NCBI GenBank assembly: GCA_047635375.1
Contig: JBLIKP010000002.1
Coordinates: 1-64,000, forward strand
DNA: 64,000 nucleotides
Reading direction: 5' to 3'
DNA from: JBLIKP01 sp047635375
GTDB taxonomy: Bacteria; Bacteroidota; Bacteroidia; Sphingobacteriales; Sphingobacteriaceae
The position numbers were made by a program, and so were the translations under genes. Shown in pieces: positions 28,026 to 37,600 of this stretch. The first letter of the stretch is position 1. Every line of letters starts with the position of its first letter. The notes beneath the pieces were generated by a model. It was not told where the DNA came from. It did no database searches and saw only the letters and a program-made list of their open reading frames with translations.

Positions 28026-28487
28026 ATGTTCCGATTACTTTTTAGACGTTTCGCAGAAATTAAACTGATACGTTATTTCTTTACCGCTGGAATGGCAACG
28101 GTGGTCGATTTTGCCACGTATTTCGTTTTCTTTCAATGGGTTTTTAAAAAGGAGAATGTTCCGGTTTTTGGGCTTGTCCTTTCAGGTCCAATTGCCGCAT
28201 TAGTAATCTCCTATTCTGTTGGCTTAATTGTGAATTTTACATTAACCAAGATATTGGTTTTCAATGACTCTGACCTCCGAACTCGAACTCAATTCCTTAG
28301 GTATCTCTTAGTCGCTTTTGTTACATTTTGGGCGAATTATTTTGTGTTAAAAGCCCTAATTGAATATTTGGATATTTATCCCACTCCTTCCCGGATGATT
28401 AGCGCAATCCTTGTTGCATTTCTAAGCTTTTCCTTTCACAAAGTATTTACCTTTAAAGTAAATAAACCCAAAAATGGAAATCAATAA
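28026..28487 (+). CDS. GtrA-family membrane protein
   Basis: The 153-residue protein has four hydrophobic helices and the GtrA pattern: IRYFFTAGMATVVDFATYFVF split around the first helix, ISYSVGLIVNFTLTKILVF in the middle, and SAILVAFLSFSFHKVFTF at the end. GtrA-like proteins are thought to flip or hand over polyprenyl-linked sugars for cell-surface glycans. No glucosyltransferase partner lies next to it here. It overlaps the following phosphatase gene by 14 bases, so the two are translationally coupled. Confidence 0.9.
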   Translation: MFRLLFRRFAEIKLIRYFFTAGMATVVDFATYFVFFQWVFKKENVPVFGLVLSGPIAALVISYSVGLIVNFTLTKILVFNDSDLRTRTQFLRYLLVAFVTFWANYFVLKALIEYLDIYPTPSRMISAILVAFLSFSFHKVFTFKVNKPKNGNQ

Positions 28488-29265
28488 TAATACTTTATCC
28501 CAAGTGCAATTGGTGGCCCGGCAAGCTGGGGATTTTATCCGCCTTGAGCGTGAAAAGTTCTCACAATCTGAAGTGGTAGAAAAGGGATTAAATGACTTAG
28601 TTTCTTACGTAGATATTTCCGCCGAAAAAATAATTGTAAATGGTCTTAAGGAGATAATTCCACAAGCAGGATTTCTTACCGAAGAAAAGACAACCACGTT
28701 AAAAGATGAGGATGTTTTTTGGATTATTGACCCACTTGATGGAACTACCAATTTCATTCATGGGCTTCCTGTATTTTCAGTATCCATAGCGCTTTCCGTT
28801 CAAAACGAGCTGGTACTTGGCGTGGTTTACGAAGTGGGAAGGGATGAAATGTTTGCTGCAATAAAGGGACAAGGAGCAACCATGAATGGCAAGTCTATTT
28901 GTGTTTCGGCTCAAGGTGATGGGAGAAAAACCCTTGTGGCTACTGGATTTCCCTATAATAACTTCGAAAAGGAGGAAGCCTACATATCGTTATTTAGAAA
29001 GTTCATGAATCACACCCACGGTCTTCGCCGATTTGGAAGTGCCGCCGTAGATTTATGCTATGTTGCATGTGGAAGATTTGATGGCTTTTTTGAATATAAT
29101 CTAAACGCCTGGGACGTAGCAGGAGGTGCTGTAATTGTTAAAGAAGCAGGCGGAACGGTTTCTAACTTTGAAAATGGAACGGAGTTTATTGAAAAACGAG
29201 AAATCCTTGCGACAAACACCAAAGTTCATCTCGAATTCGTAGGGTTTACAAAAGAATTTAAATAA
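28474..29265 (+). CDS. Inositol-monophosphatase-family phosphatase
   Basis: The 263-residue enzyme carries the Mg2+/Li+-dependent phosphatase signatures: GFLTEEKTT (about 67-75), DPLDGTTNFIHGLP (about 86-99) and WDVAGGAVIVKEAGG (about 212-226). Substrates could be inositol phosphate, fructose-1,6-bisphosphate or another sugar phosphate; the motif alone does not decide. It is the last gene of the mtaB-lgt-gtrA run and overlaps gtrA by 14 bases. Confidence 0.92.
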   Translation: MEINNNTLSQVQLVARQAGDFIRLEREKFSQSEVVEKGLNDLVSYVDISAEKIIVNGLKEIIPQAGFLTEEKTTTLKDEDVFWIIDPLDGTTNFIHGLPVFSVSIALSVQNELVLGVVYEVGRDEMFAAIKGQGATMNGKSICVSAQGDGRKTLVATGFPYNNFEKEEAYISLFRKFMNHTHGLRRFGSAAVDLCYVACGRFDGFFEYNLNAWDVAGGAVIVKEAGGTVSNFENGTEFIEKREILATNTKVHLEFVGFTKEFK

Positions 29266-29291
29266 AAAAGCGGGCTTCAGCCCGCTTTTTT
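29264..29291. terminator. Bidirectional terminator between the phosphatase gene and purB
   Basis: AAAAAGCGGGC, a TTCA loop and GCCCGCTTTTTT form a strong stem with T runs on both strands, between two convergent genes. Confidence 0.92.
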
Positions 29292-29308
29292 ATTTAGTAT
29301 GTTTTCTA

Positions 29309-30646
29309 TTAAATCCCTGTGTAATTATGAGGAGTAAGTGCCTTTAATTCTGACTTTACCTCATCAGTAATATCTAAGCCATCAATAAAGGAAGACATAG
29401 TTTGTTGAGTGATTCCACCCTCAACACGTGTTAAATCTTTTAGCGCCTCGTATGGTTGTGGATATCCCTCTCTTCTAAGTATTGTTTGAACTCCTTCAGC
29501 AACAACGGCCCAGTTTTTCTCCAAATCTGCATGAAGGGCAGATTCGTTTAAAATAACCTTATTTAATCCTTTTAAAGCCGATTTAAAAGCCAAAACAGTG
29601 TGAGCCATAGGTACACCCATGTTTCGTGTTACGGTGGAATCAGTTAAATCTCTTTGTAATCGAGAGATAGGTAATTTCGCACTTAAGTGTTCAAAAATGG
29701 CATTGGCAATACCTAGGTTTCCTTCGGCATTTTCGAAATCGATAGGGTTAACTTTATGTGGCATTGCCGATGATCCCACTTCATTTGCAACAATTTTTTG
29801 CTTGAAATAGTCCATTGAAATATAAGTCCACATGTCCCTAGATAAATCAAGAATGATAGTGTTAATTCTCTTGAAACAGTCGCAAAGCGCAGCAAGATTG
29901 TCGTAATGTTCAATCTGCGTGGTGTATTGTGAACGTTTAAGGTTTAATTCTTGAGCAATAAAATTATTAGCGAATTTTTTCCAATCAATATCTGGGTAAG
30001 CAACCTTATGTGCATTGAAATTCCCTGTTGCGCCACCAAATTTGGCTGAAAAATTAATGTTTGAAAGTTGTGAGAATTGCTCTTTTAATCTTTCAATAAA
30101 TACATTGATTTCCTTACCTAGGCGAGTAGGGGATGCTGGTTGACCGTGAGTTCTGGCCAGCATTGGAACGTTTTTCCATTCGTCGCTAAGCTCAATTAAC
30201 TTGTCCAATAACTCTTGGAAAAGAGGCTCGTAAACGTCCTTTAATGAATCTTTTATTAAAAGTGGAAGTGCTGTGTTGTTTATGTCCTGAGAGGTTAATC
30301 CAAAGTGGATAAACTCTTTGTATTCTGCTATTCCTAGATAATCGAATTTTTCCTTAACAAAGTACTCAACCGCCTTTACATCATGGTTCGTGATTTTCTC
30401 ATATTCTTTAACCTTCTCGGCGTCCTCTATGTCAAAAAGATTGTAAATAGTTCTTAATTCATCAACTTGGATTGCGCTTAAACCTTTCAGTTGGGGAAGG
30501 GGTAAATGGTAGAGGGCGATGAAATATTCAATCTCCACCATTATTCGATATTGGATTAAAGCAGCCTCACTGTAGTAGCTTTTTAATTCCTTGGTTTTTG
30601 AATGGTACCTTCCGTCTATTGGGGATATTGCGGTTAATGGATTCAT
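29309..30646 (-). CDS. purB: Adenylosuccinate lyase
   Basis: This 445-residue enzyme acts twice in purine synthesis, cleaving SAICAR and adenylosuccinate with release of fumarate. The signature GSSAMPHKVNPIDFENAEG lies near 288-306, with the HGQPASPTRLGKE block near 165 and YTTQIEHYDNLAALCD near 240. The N-terminal TAISPIDGRYHSKTKEL is the usual start for this branch (longer E. coli type). It is convergent with the phosphatase and divergent from the first TetR gene. Confidence 0.96.
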   Translation of the reverse strand: MNPLTAISPIDGRYHSKTKELKSYYSEAALIQYRIMVEIEYFIALYHLPLPQLKGLSAIQVDELRTIYNLFDIEDAEKVKEYEKITNHDVKAVEYFVKEKFDYLGIAEYKEFIHFGLTSQDINNTALPLLIKDSLKDVYEPLFQELLDKLIELSDEWKNVPMLARTHGQPASPTRLGKEINVFIERLKEQFSQLSNINFSAKFGGATGNFNAHKVAYPDIDWKKFANNFIAQELNLKRSQYTTQIEHYDNLAALCDCFKRINTIILDLSRDMWTYISMDYFKQKIVANEVGSSAMPHKVNPIDFENAEGNLGIANAIFEHLSAKLPISRLQRDLTDSTVTRNMGVPMAHTVLAFKSALKGLNKVILNESALHADLEKNWAVVAEGVQTILRREGYPQPYEALKDLTRVEGGITQQTMSSFIDGLDITDEVKSELKALTPHNYTGI

Positions 30647-30754
30647 AGTTTTGTCTTAGAATTATTTTGTTCAAAATTAATCTTTTATAAAGGATACGGA
30701 TGACTTTTTTAATAATTATTCATAATAGATCAATTCGTTTTTCTATAAACCAAT

Positions 30755-30778
30755 CTGGAAATTGGTATTGATTTCCAG
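30755..30778. promoter_or_regulatory. Inverted-repeat operator candidate upstream of the first TetR gene
   Basis: CTGGAAAT (30755-30762), 8 bases, ATTTCCAG (30771-30778) is a perfect inverted repeat. A second, overlapping one is CCAAT-N6-ATTGG at 30750-30765. It lies in the 185-base divergent region between purB and the first regulator gene, about 53 bases ahead of that gene's ATG. A weak -7-like TAATTTCG follows at 30796-30803. An autoregulatory TetR site is the simplest reading. Confidence 0.6.
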
Positions 30779-30831
30779 TCAAATAATAAAATACTTAATT
30801 TCGTTGCCGAATAACACATAAAATTAATACT

Positions 30832-31449
30832 ATGCTGGAAAAAGAAAATGTTATTAGAGTAGTTCATGGTCTTTATGAACGAAAAGGCATACATGCCGTT
30901 GACTGGGCAGATATTGCTCAGGATTTTAACGTTCCAGAATCTGAAATAATCTCTCTTTTCGAAACCAAAGAAAATTTAGTTTTAGAATACACTAAATCTG
31001 ATTTAGATGCTTTCGCCGAAGGAATTGCAGCCCTATCATTGATGGAATTACATCCAATCCAAGAAATAATGGAAGTAAGTGGGAGGGTAGGCCTAATGCT
31101 CGTAAAACAAAACCCTAAATCCTTGGTTGACATTAGAGATTTCCCAGAAGCATGGCAATTGAATGTCGATTTTTATCATAATGTTGGCAGTAACTTTGTT
31201 GCGTATAATCTGGAGCGCGGAATTAAGGATGGATTGTATAGGTCTGAGATAAATATAGACATTATGAAACATGTGGCCTCAAAGCAGATTGAAAGCTACT
31301 TTGACCCCTTATTTCTCCTAAATGATAAGTTTATGGTAAGTGAAATGCTTATGGAAGGAAGCAAGTATTTTATCTATGGAATCTCAACTGAAAAAGGGAC
31401 AGAATATTTCCAAAAAAATTACGAAGAACAGTTTAGTTTTAATCTGTAA
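30832..31449 (+). CDS. TetR-like regulator, first of a tandem pair
   Basis: This 205-residue protein is built like a TetR/AcrR repressor but with a divergent DNA-binding part: ADIAQDFNVPESEIISLF (about 26-43) takes the place of the usual helix-turn-helix, and ETKENLVLEY follows. The C-terminal half parallels the next gene: KQIESYFDPLFLLNDKF, MLMEGSKYFIYGISTEKG and TEYF match EQIESLLNPKAFPADQF, LMNESAKHFIIGVTTLKG and HKLF. The two are therefore a tandem duplication that has diverged. It probably regulates itself and/or the efflux genes downstream. Specific signal unknown. Confidence 0.8.
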   Translation: MLEKENVIRVVHGLYERKGIHAVDWADIAQDFNVPESEIISLFETKENLVLEYTKSDLDAFAEGIAALSLMELHPIQEIMEVSGRVGLMLVKQNPKSLVDIRDFPEAWQLNVDFYHNVGSNFVAYNLERGIKDGLYRSEINIDIMKHVASKQIESYFDPLFLLNDKFMVSEMLMEGSKYFIYGISTEKGTEYFQKNYEEQFSFNL

Positions 31450-31488
31450 AGAAGGGGCTATTTTTTTTTAATGGTGAACGTAATTTGA

Positions 31489-31526
31489 TTTTAATAAACT
31501 TATAATCTAATTTTAGTTTATTAAAA
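31489..31526 (+). promoter_or_regulatory. Nested promoter/operator of the second TetR gene and efflux operon
   Basis: TTTTAATAAACT (31489-31500) and AGTTTATTAAAA (31515-31526) are perfect 12-base inverted arms around a 14-base spacer. The spacer and the right arm hold the -7-like element TAATTTTA (31508-31515), and TTG at 31485-31487 lies 20 bases upstream of it, so a repressor bound here would cover the promoter. The right arm ends 7 bases before the ATG at 31534. Confidence 0.72.
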
Positions 31527-31533
31527 ACAAACA

Positions 31534-32148
31534 ATGGAATTAAAAGAAAGGATATTGGAATCAACCAATGAGTTGTTTTTCCAATATGGAGTTAAAAGTA
31601 TAACCATGGATGATATTGCAAATCATCTAGGGATATCAAAAAAAACAATCTACGAGGTATTCAAAAATAAAAACGAGTTAGTAAAGCAAATAGTAGAGTT
31701 AAACTTAAATTTTACAAGGTCTGAAGTTGAGCTCAAGCTTAATAATTCCCTAGATGCCCTAGATGCGGTTATGCAAATCACATTAGCCATTAGCGGAATG
31801 ATGGAAAGAATGAACCCAAAACTAATTTATGATCTTCAAAAGTATCATGTAAATGCATGGAAAGTTTTTGTGGAGTTTAAAAACGGTTTTTTGGTTGATA
31901 CTGTAATAAAATACCTTAGAAGAGGTAAGCGCGAGGGCGTTTTTAGACCTGATATGAAATTAAAGGTTTTGGCTAAAATTCGTATCGAACAAATTGAGTC
32001 CCTTTTAAATCCCAAAGCTTTTCCTGCCGATCAATTTTCAATTAATGAATTAATGAATGAATCGGCGAAGCATTTTATTATTGGGGTAACTACACTTAAG
32101 GGGCATAAACTTTTTAATTCATACAATAAGGCCTACGAAATTAGTTAG
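31534..32148 (+). CDS. TetR/AcrR-family repressor of the efflux operon
   Basis: The 204-residue protein has a canonical TetR N-terminus: ERILESTNELFFQYGVKSIT, then MDDIANHLGISKKTIYEVFK (about 25-44), the DNA-binding helix-turn-helix, and NKNELVKQIV. The C-terminal ligand-binding part is paralogous to that of the preceding gene. It starts the operon with tolC (2-base gap), the adaptor and the RND pump, so it very likely represses the pump genes and itself through the inverted repeat at 31489-31526, and is released by a pump substrate. Confidence 0.92.
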   Translation: MELKERILESTNELFFQYGVKSITMDDIANHLGISKKTIYEVFKNKNELVKQIVELNLNFTRSEVELKLNNSLDALDAVMQITLAISGMMERMNPKLIYDLQKYHVNAWKVFVEFKNGFLVDTVIKYLRRGKREGVFRPDMKLKVLAKIRIEQIESLLNPKAFPADQFSINELMNESAKHFIIGVTTLKGHKLFNSYNKAYEIS

Positions 32149-32150
32149 AT

Positions 32151-33497
32151 ATGAAATCTATTAAATTGACAACCAGTTTGCTGGTTTTTTTCGTTTTGTG
32201 CTCTCCAATTTATGCACAGGATTTTCAAAAGGCAGAATTGTCGATTGATCAGGCAGTAAATTATGCTCTGCAAAATAGTCCTCAGTTTAAAAACGTACGC
32301 ATCAATACCCAAATTTCCAAGAAAAAAGTTAATGAAACACTTGGGCGTGGGTTGCCTCAAATTTCAGCAACTTCTGATTTTACCCATTTCCCTGAAGTTC
32401 CTGTAACGTTTATTCCTGGTGCTTTTTTCGGCGACCCAGATAAAGAGTTTGTTGGTGTTAAGTTCAGTCCAGCCTATAATGGCGGCGCCGGGGTTACGGT
32501 TAACCAATTGATTTTTGATGGGAGTTATATAGTTGGAATAAAAGCGGCTAACGTATTTAAACAACTTTCGGTAAAAGATGAAGAGATTGCAAAACAAGAT
32601 CTGGTAATTGAGGTAAAGAAAGCATATTACGGTTCTTTGCTTACCGTTAGTAAATTAATAGTAGCCACCACTACAAAGGATAGACTAAAGGTTCTATTAA
32701 ATGACACAAAGGGTCTTTATGATAATGGTTTTGCGGAGAAAATTGATGTAGATAGAATTAAGGTTCTGGTCAACAACATAAATGTTGAAGAAATTAGATT
32801 GTTTAAAATTAATCAGCTTAATAATCAGTATTTAAAAGCCCTTATTGGGATGCCACTTGAAACAAGGTTAACCCTTTCTGATAGAATTACTGAATTAGAC
32901 GTTTCCTTCTCTGGAAGTATTGGCGATCCAATAGAAACGGAGAGTCGTATAGAAATGCAAAAATTCGATATTCAAATGCAACTTCAAGGGTTGGATTTAA
33001 AAGCTAAGCAGTCCAGTTTTTTACCCAATTTATCTGCATTTGCTGGATATAACTACAATACCCAAGCTAACTCCTTCGATGTTGAAGCTTTTAGAGATAA
33101 CCTTTTTCCTAATTCGGCAGTGGGATTGAGACTGCGTTGGAATATTTTTAGCGGAGGAAGTAAAATAAGCCAAATAAGCCAATCAAGGCTTACTCTAAAG
33201 CAATTAGAAAACACTAGAGGGTTTTATAAAACCCAATTGCAATTGGAGGAAATGTCGGCCAGGACCAATTATGAAAGCAACTTAAAATCATTGGAGGTTC
33301 AAAAGGAAAATGTTGAACTCGCCAATGAAATTTATAGGGTGTCAAAAATTAAATATGACGAAGGTTTAGGCTCAAACCTTGAAGTCATTGACGCGGACAG
33401 CTCTTTAAAAGAGGCTCAGGCAAATTATACTAATGCTTATTACAATGTATTAGTGGCTAAAATTGATTTAGAAAAAGCATTAGGTTTAATTGAATAA
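32151..33497 (+). CDS. TolC-family outer-membrane efflux protein
   Basis: The 448-residue protein is the outer-membrane duct of the tripartite pump. It has a signal peptide (about 1-23, CSPIYAQ), then two TolC repeats: LSIDQAVNYALQNSPQFKNV (about 28-47) starts the first and IEMQKFDIQMQLQGLDLKAK the second, with GYNYNTQAN and LRLRWNIFSGG as strand segments. YDEGLGSNLEVIDADSSLKE (about 402-421) is the usual closing coil. It is packed 2 bases after the regulator and 3 bases before the adaptor. Confidence 0.93.
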   Translation: MKSIKLTTSLLVFFVLCSPIYAQDFQKAELSIDQAVNYALQNSPQFKNVRINTQISKKKVNETLGRGLPQISATSDFTHFPEVPVTFIPGAFFGDPDKEFVGVKFSPAYNGGAGVTVNQLIFDGSYIVGIKAANVFKQLSVKDEEIAKQDLVIEVKKAYYGSLLTVSKLIVATTTKDRLKVLLNDTKGLYDNGFAEKIDVDRIKVLVNNINVEEIRLFKINQLNNQYLKALIGMPLETRLTLSDRITELDVSFSGSIGDPIETESRIEMQKFDIQMQLQGLDLKAKQSSFLPNLSAFAGYNYNTQANSFDVEAFRDNLFPNSAVGLRLRWNIFSGGSKISQISQSRLTLKQLENTRGFYKTQLQLEEMSARTNYESNLKSLEVQKENVELANEIYRVSKIKYDEGLGSNLEVIDADSSLKEAQANYTNAYYNVLVAKIDLEKALGLIE

Positions 33498-33500
33498 AAA

Positions 33501-34646
33501 ATGAAATCAACCAATTACGAAATAAAGATGCTCCTTGGTGTAATAATATTAAGCACCTTTTTTGGATGTAGTTCAAGTGAAAGCTCACCCACTGGCGATT
33601 TAAAAGGACAGTTGGACTCTCTTCGCGCGGAAAAGACTAAAATTGAAAGCCAAATCCTAAAATTAGAAGGAGAGCTCCCCGCCGGCTTAAATAAAAAAAT
33701 CCCACTTGTAGCGGTTAAGGAAATCTCAATTGGAGATTTCTCCCATTTTATTAAACTTCAAGGAAAGGTGGAGTCGGATTATAATGTTTTAATTAGTGCA
33801 CGATCAGCTGGGGTTGTAAGTGAGGTTTTGGTTGAGCCAGGGACTAGGGTTAATAAAAATCAAGTTTTAGCTAAGCTAGAAAATGATGTGCTGCAAAAGG
33901 GGATTGAGGAGGTGAAAACCTCACTTGAATTTGCAACTACCGTATTTCAAAAACAGGAAAAATTGTGGGAACAAAATATTGGATCCGAGATGCAATTCTT
34001 GTCTGCAAAAAATAATAAAAATACGCTTGAAAGAAAACTCTCAACCTTGTATGAACAGTTGGATTTAAATAATGTGAAGTCGCCAATCTATGGTAAAGTG
34101 GATGAAGTGATGCTTAAGCCGGGGGAATTAACAACTCCTGGAATGCCGGCATTTAGAGTAGTTGATGATAAGGAGTTAAAGGTAACAGCCGATGTTTCAG
34201 AATCATATATTTCAAAAATTAATATTGGAAACAAGGTTGTAGTTTCATTCCCTGATATTGAAACTGAAATTACCGGAAAAATTGACACAAAAGCTGGAGT
34301 GATTGATCCCATAAGCCGAACGTTTAAGGTTGAAATTTCAGTGCCAAAAGGAAATAGTGCAATCAGACCAAACATGGTTGCCATTTTAAATATTAACGAT
34401 TATTTAAGTCGTGAAAGCATAGCGATTCCTCAAAACATATTGCAGAAATCGGAGGGAAAGGATTTTGTATTTATTGCAGACGGGGATTCGTCCGCTAAAG
34501 CGAAGAAAGTATTCTTGGAATTGGGGAAATCTTACAATGGACAGGTAGAGATATTAAAAGGGTTGAAAAAGGGGGATAAGATAATAACCAAGGGATACCT
34601 TAATGTAAATCAAGGTGATCACATAGAAATTTCAACCCAAAACTAA
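33501..34646 (+). CDS. RND efflux periplasmic adaptor lipoprotein
   Basis: This 381-residue membrane-fusion protein links the pump to TolC. The lipobox FFGC ends at Cys23. A short coiled coil (about 31-58, LKGQLDSLRAEKTKIESQI) precedes the core, which is unusual because the main hairpin normally lies between two lipoyl halves; those are at about 88-120 (RSAGVVSEVLVEPGTRVNKN) and 194-215 (SPIYGKVDEVMLKPGEL). The hairpin between them is short. Beta-barrel and membrane-proximal domains follow to the end. Confidence 0.92.
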   Translation: MKSTNYEIKMLLGVIILSTFFGCSSSESSPTGDLKGQLDSLRAEKTKIESQILKLEGELPAGLNKKIPLVAVKEISIGDFSHFIKLQGKVESDYNVLISARSAGVVSEVLVEPGTRVNKNQVLAKLENDVLQKGIEEVKTSLEFATTVFQKQEKLWEQNIGSEMQFLSAKNNKNTLERKLSTLYEQLDLNNVKSPIYGKVDEVMLKPGELTTPGMPAFRVVDDKELKVTADVSESYISKINIGNKVVVSFPDIETEITGKIDTKAGVIDPISRTFKVEISVPKGNSAIRPNMVAILNINDYLSRESIAIPQNILQKSEGKDFVFIADGDSSAKAKKVFLELGKSYNGQVEILKGLKKGDKIITKGYLNVNQGDHIEISTQN

Positions 34647-34657
34647 GAGTAGGAAAT

Positions 34658-37600
34658 ATGTTAGAATTTAAACCCACTTCCTGGTCAATTGATAATAAAA
34701 CCACAATTTTTGTAATTACCGTGCTGATTGCAATTTTTGGATTTACGGCCTACAATAAAATTGCAAAGGAGCTTTTCCCGGAAATTGTAATTCCCACAAT
34801 TTATGTTGGAACCGCATATCCAGGGACCTCGCCGGAGGATATTGAATCTTTAGTGACGCGTAAAATTGAAAAACAATTAAAATCAATTTCTGGAATTAAA
34901 AAGGTTACTAGCACATCAATCCAGGATTATTCGACAATTATCGCCGAATTTTCCACTGATGTGAAGGTGGAATACGCATTGGGACAAGTAAAGGATGCGG
35001 TAGATAAGGCTAAACCTGAACTTCCTAACGACTTACCCAGTGACCCCCAAATTCAAGAAATTAACTTTTCTGAAGCTCCTGTATTATTTATTAATATTTC
35101 TGGTGAGTATGATTTAAATCAGCTAAAAGAGTTTGCTGAGGAAGCCAAGGATAGGCTTGAGCAATTAGGAGAAATTACGCGAGTGGACTTGGTAGGAGCG
35201 TTAGAGCGCGAAGTGCAGATTAATGTCGACATGTATAAATTACAAGCCGCAAAAGTTACTTTACAGGACATTGAACGAGCGATAGCCAGTGAAAATGTCA
35301 CGATTTCTGGTGGGATTGTAGAAATGAACAACATGGACAGAACCGTTCGTGTTATGGGAGAGTTTAACTCACTTGATGATTTGGATGACATTGTGGTTAG
35401 CTCACTTCCGGGAGCCCCCGTTTATATTAAAGATATTGCCACAATTATTGATAGTCAAAAAGAGCGTGAAAGTTTTGCGCGCCTTGACGGAAAAAATGTA
35501 ATCACGCTAAACGTTATAAAGCGAAGTGGGGAAAATCTTATTGAAACAATTGATGGGGTTAAGGAAGTTTTAGCGAAAATGGATAGAACCATTTTTCCCG
35601 CCGACCTCGATATAGTTTTAACTGGAGATCAATCAAAGCAGACTAGAAATACACTAAAGGACCTTTTTAATTCAATAATTATTGGGTTTATTCTTGTGGC
35701 GCTTGTGCTGATGTTTTTTATGGGAATAACCAATGCGATTTTTGTAGGGTTAGCAGTTCCATTAAGTATGATGCTCGCGTTTATCTTCATGCCGACTATT
35801 GGGTTTACCTTCAATATGGTCGTTCTCTTCTCGTTTCTTTTGGCTCTTGGGATAATTGTAGATAACGCCATAGTTGTTGTTGAAAATACGTACAGGATTA
35901 TTCAGGAAGAAAACCTTCCGCCCAAGGAAGCGGCAAAAAAGGCCGCTGGTCAGGTGTTTAAACCGGTTTTAGCGGGGACGTTAACCACGCTTGCTCCCTT
36001 TGTGCCTTTGGCGTTTTGGCCAGGTATGGTAGGTAAATTTATGTTTTACCTGCCTATTACATTAATTATCACCCTTATTGCCTCGCTTATTGTGGCATTT
36101 ATTATAAATCCAGTTTTTGCAGTTTCCTTTATGAAAAAGGAAAAATTAGGGTCTGGATTGCCTCCTGTGAAATACTATAAAATGGGAATAATAGCCTTGG
36201 GTATCCTAGGGATTCTATTCCATTTGGGAGGATCCCATGGTACAGGAAATTTCCTTTTGTTTTTAATATTATTAGTTACTCTAAATCGATATGTAACTCG
36301 AAAACTAATAAGAAGATTCCAGTTGAAATTCATTCCAAAATTGATTGATAAATATAGAAGTGTATTGGAATGGGTATTAATAAAAAAACGTCCAGTTTGG
36401 CTCTTATTATCTTCGGTGGTATTGCTTTTTGCCTTGTTCATAGGGATTGGGATAAAACAGCCCAAAGTTGAATTCTTCCCGTCTAGTGATCCCAATTTCG
36501 TGTATGTTTATTTGACAATGCCTGTGGGTACCGATTTAAACGTTACTAATGAAACTACTAAAAGCATTGAGAAAAAGGTAAATCAGGTTCTAGGAGAAAA
36601 TAACCCAATCGTTGAATCAGTAATTGCCAATGTTGGAGTAGGTGCTGGGGATCCAATGTCTGGGGATAGAACAGTAACGCCACATAAGGGGAAAGTTTCG
36701 ATTGCCTTTGTAGAATTCCCCGATAGAAATGGGATTTCGACAATAGATATGCTTGATAGTATTAGAAATGCTGTTAAAGGAATTCCAGGGGCCGAAATAA
36801 AAGTGGATAAAGAACAAAATGGTCCACCAACAGGAAAGCCTATTAATATTGAAATAATAGGGGAGGATCTTGACGAAATGGTTGATGCTTCGCGCAGATT
36901 ACAAGCCTACCTTGAAGGATTAAATATTTCAGGGATTGAAGAATTATCTTCTGATTTTGAAAGCGGTAAACCGGAGGTTATAGTAGACATTGATAGGGTT
37001 AGAGCAGCACGTGTAGGGTTGTCGACCGCTCAAATAGGAACGGAGTTAAGAACGGCTATTTTCGGAAAGGAAATATCAAAGTTTAGAGATAAAGAGGAGG
37101 AGTACCCAATTCAATTAAGGTACAATGCCGATCAGAGAAATATTGACGATTTGATGAATCTAAAAATAACTTTTAGGGACATGAATATGGGAGGGATAAT
37201 CAAGCAAATCCCTCTATCTGCTGTAGCTAGCGTTAGATATGAAAATAATTTTGGTGGAATAAAAAGAAAGAATTTAAAACGGATAATCTCTCTATCGTCA
37301 AATGTTACCACTGGGTTTACTCCAAATGAAGTGGTTTCAAAAATCGAGGCTAGCTTCGCCGATTTCGATAAGCCTGAAGGAATTTCAATTAAAATGACCG
37401 GGGAGCAAGAAGATCAAAAAGAAACAATGGATTTTTTAGGCTTTGCGATGTTAATTTCAATTGGGCTGATATTTATTATTCTAGTGGCACAATTTAATAG
37501 CCTAAGCCAGACCTTTATTATTCTTAGCGGAATAGTCCTAAGTATAATTGGAGTATTAGCTGGATTCTTACTTCTGGACATGAACCTAGTTATAGTAATG

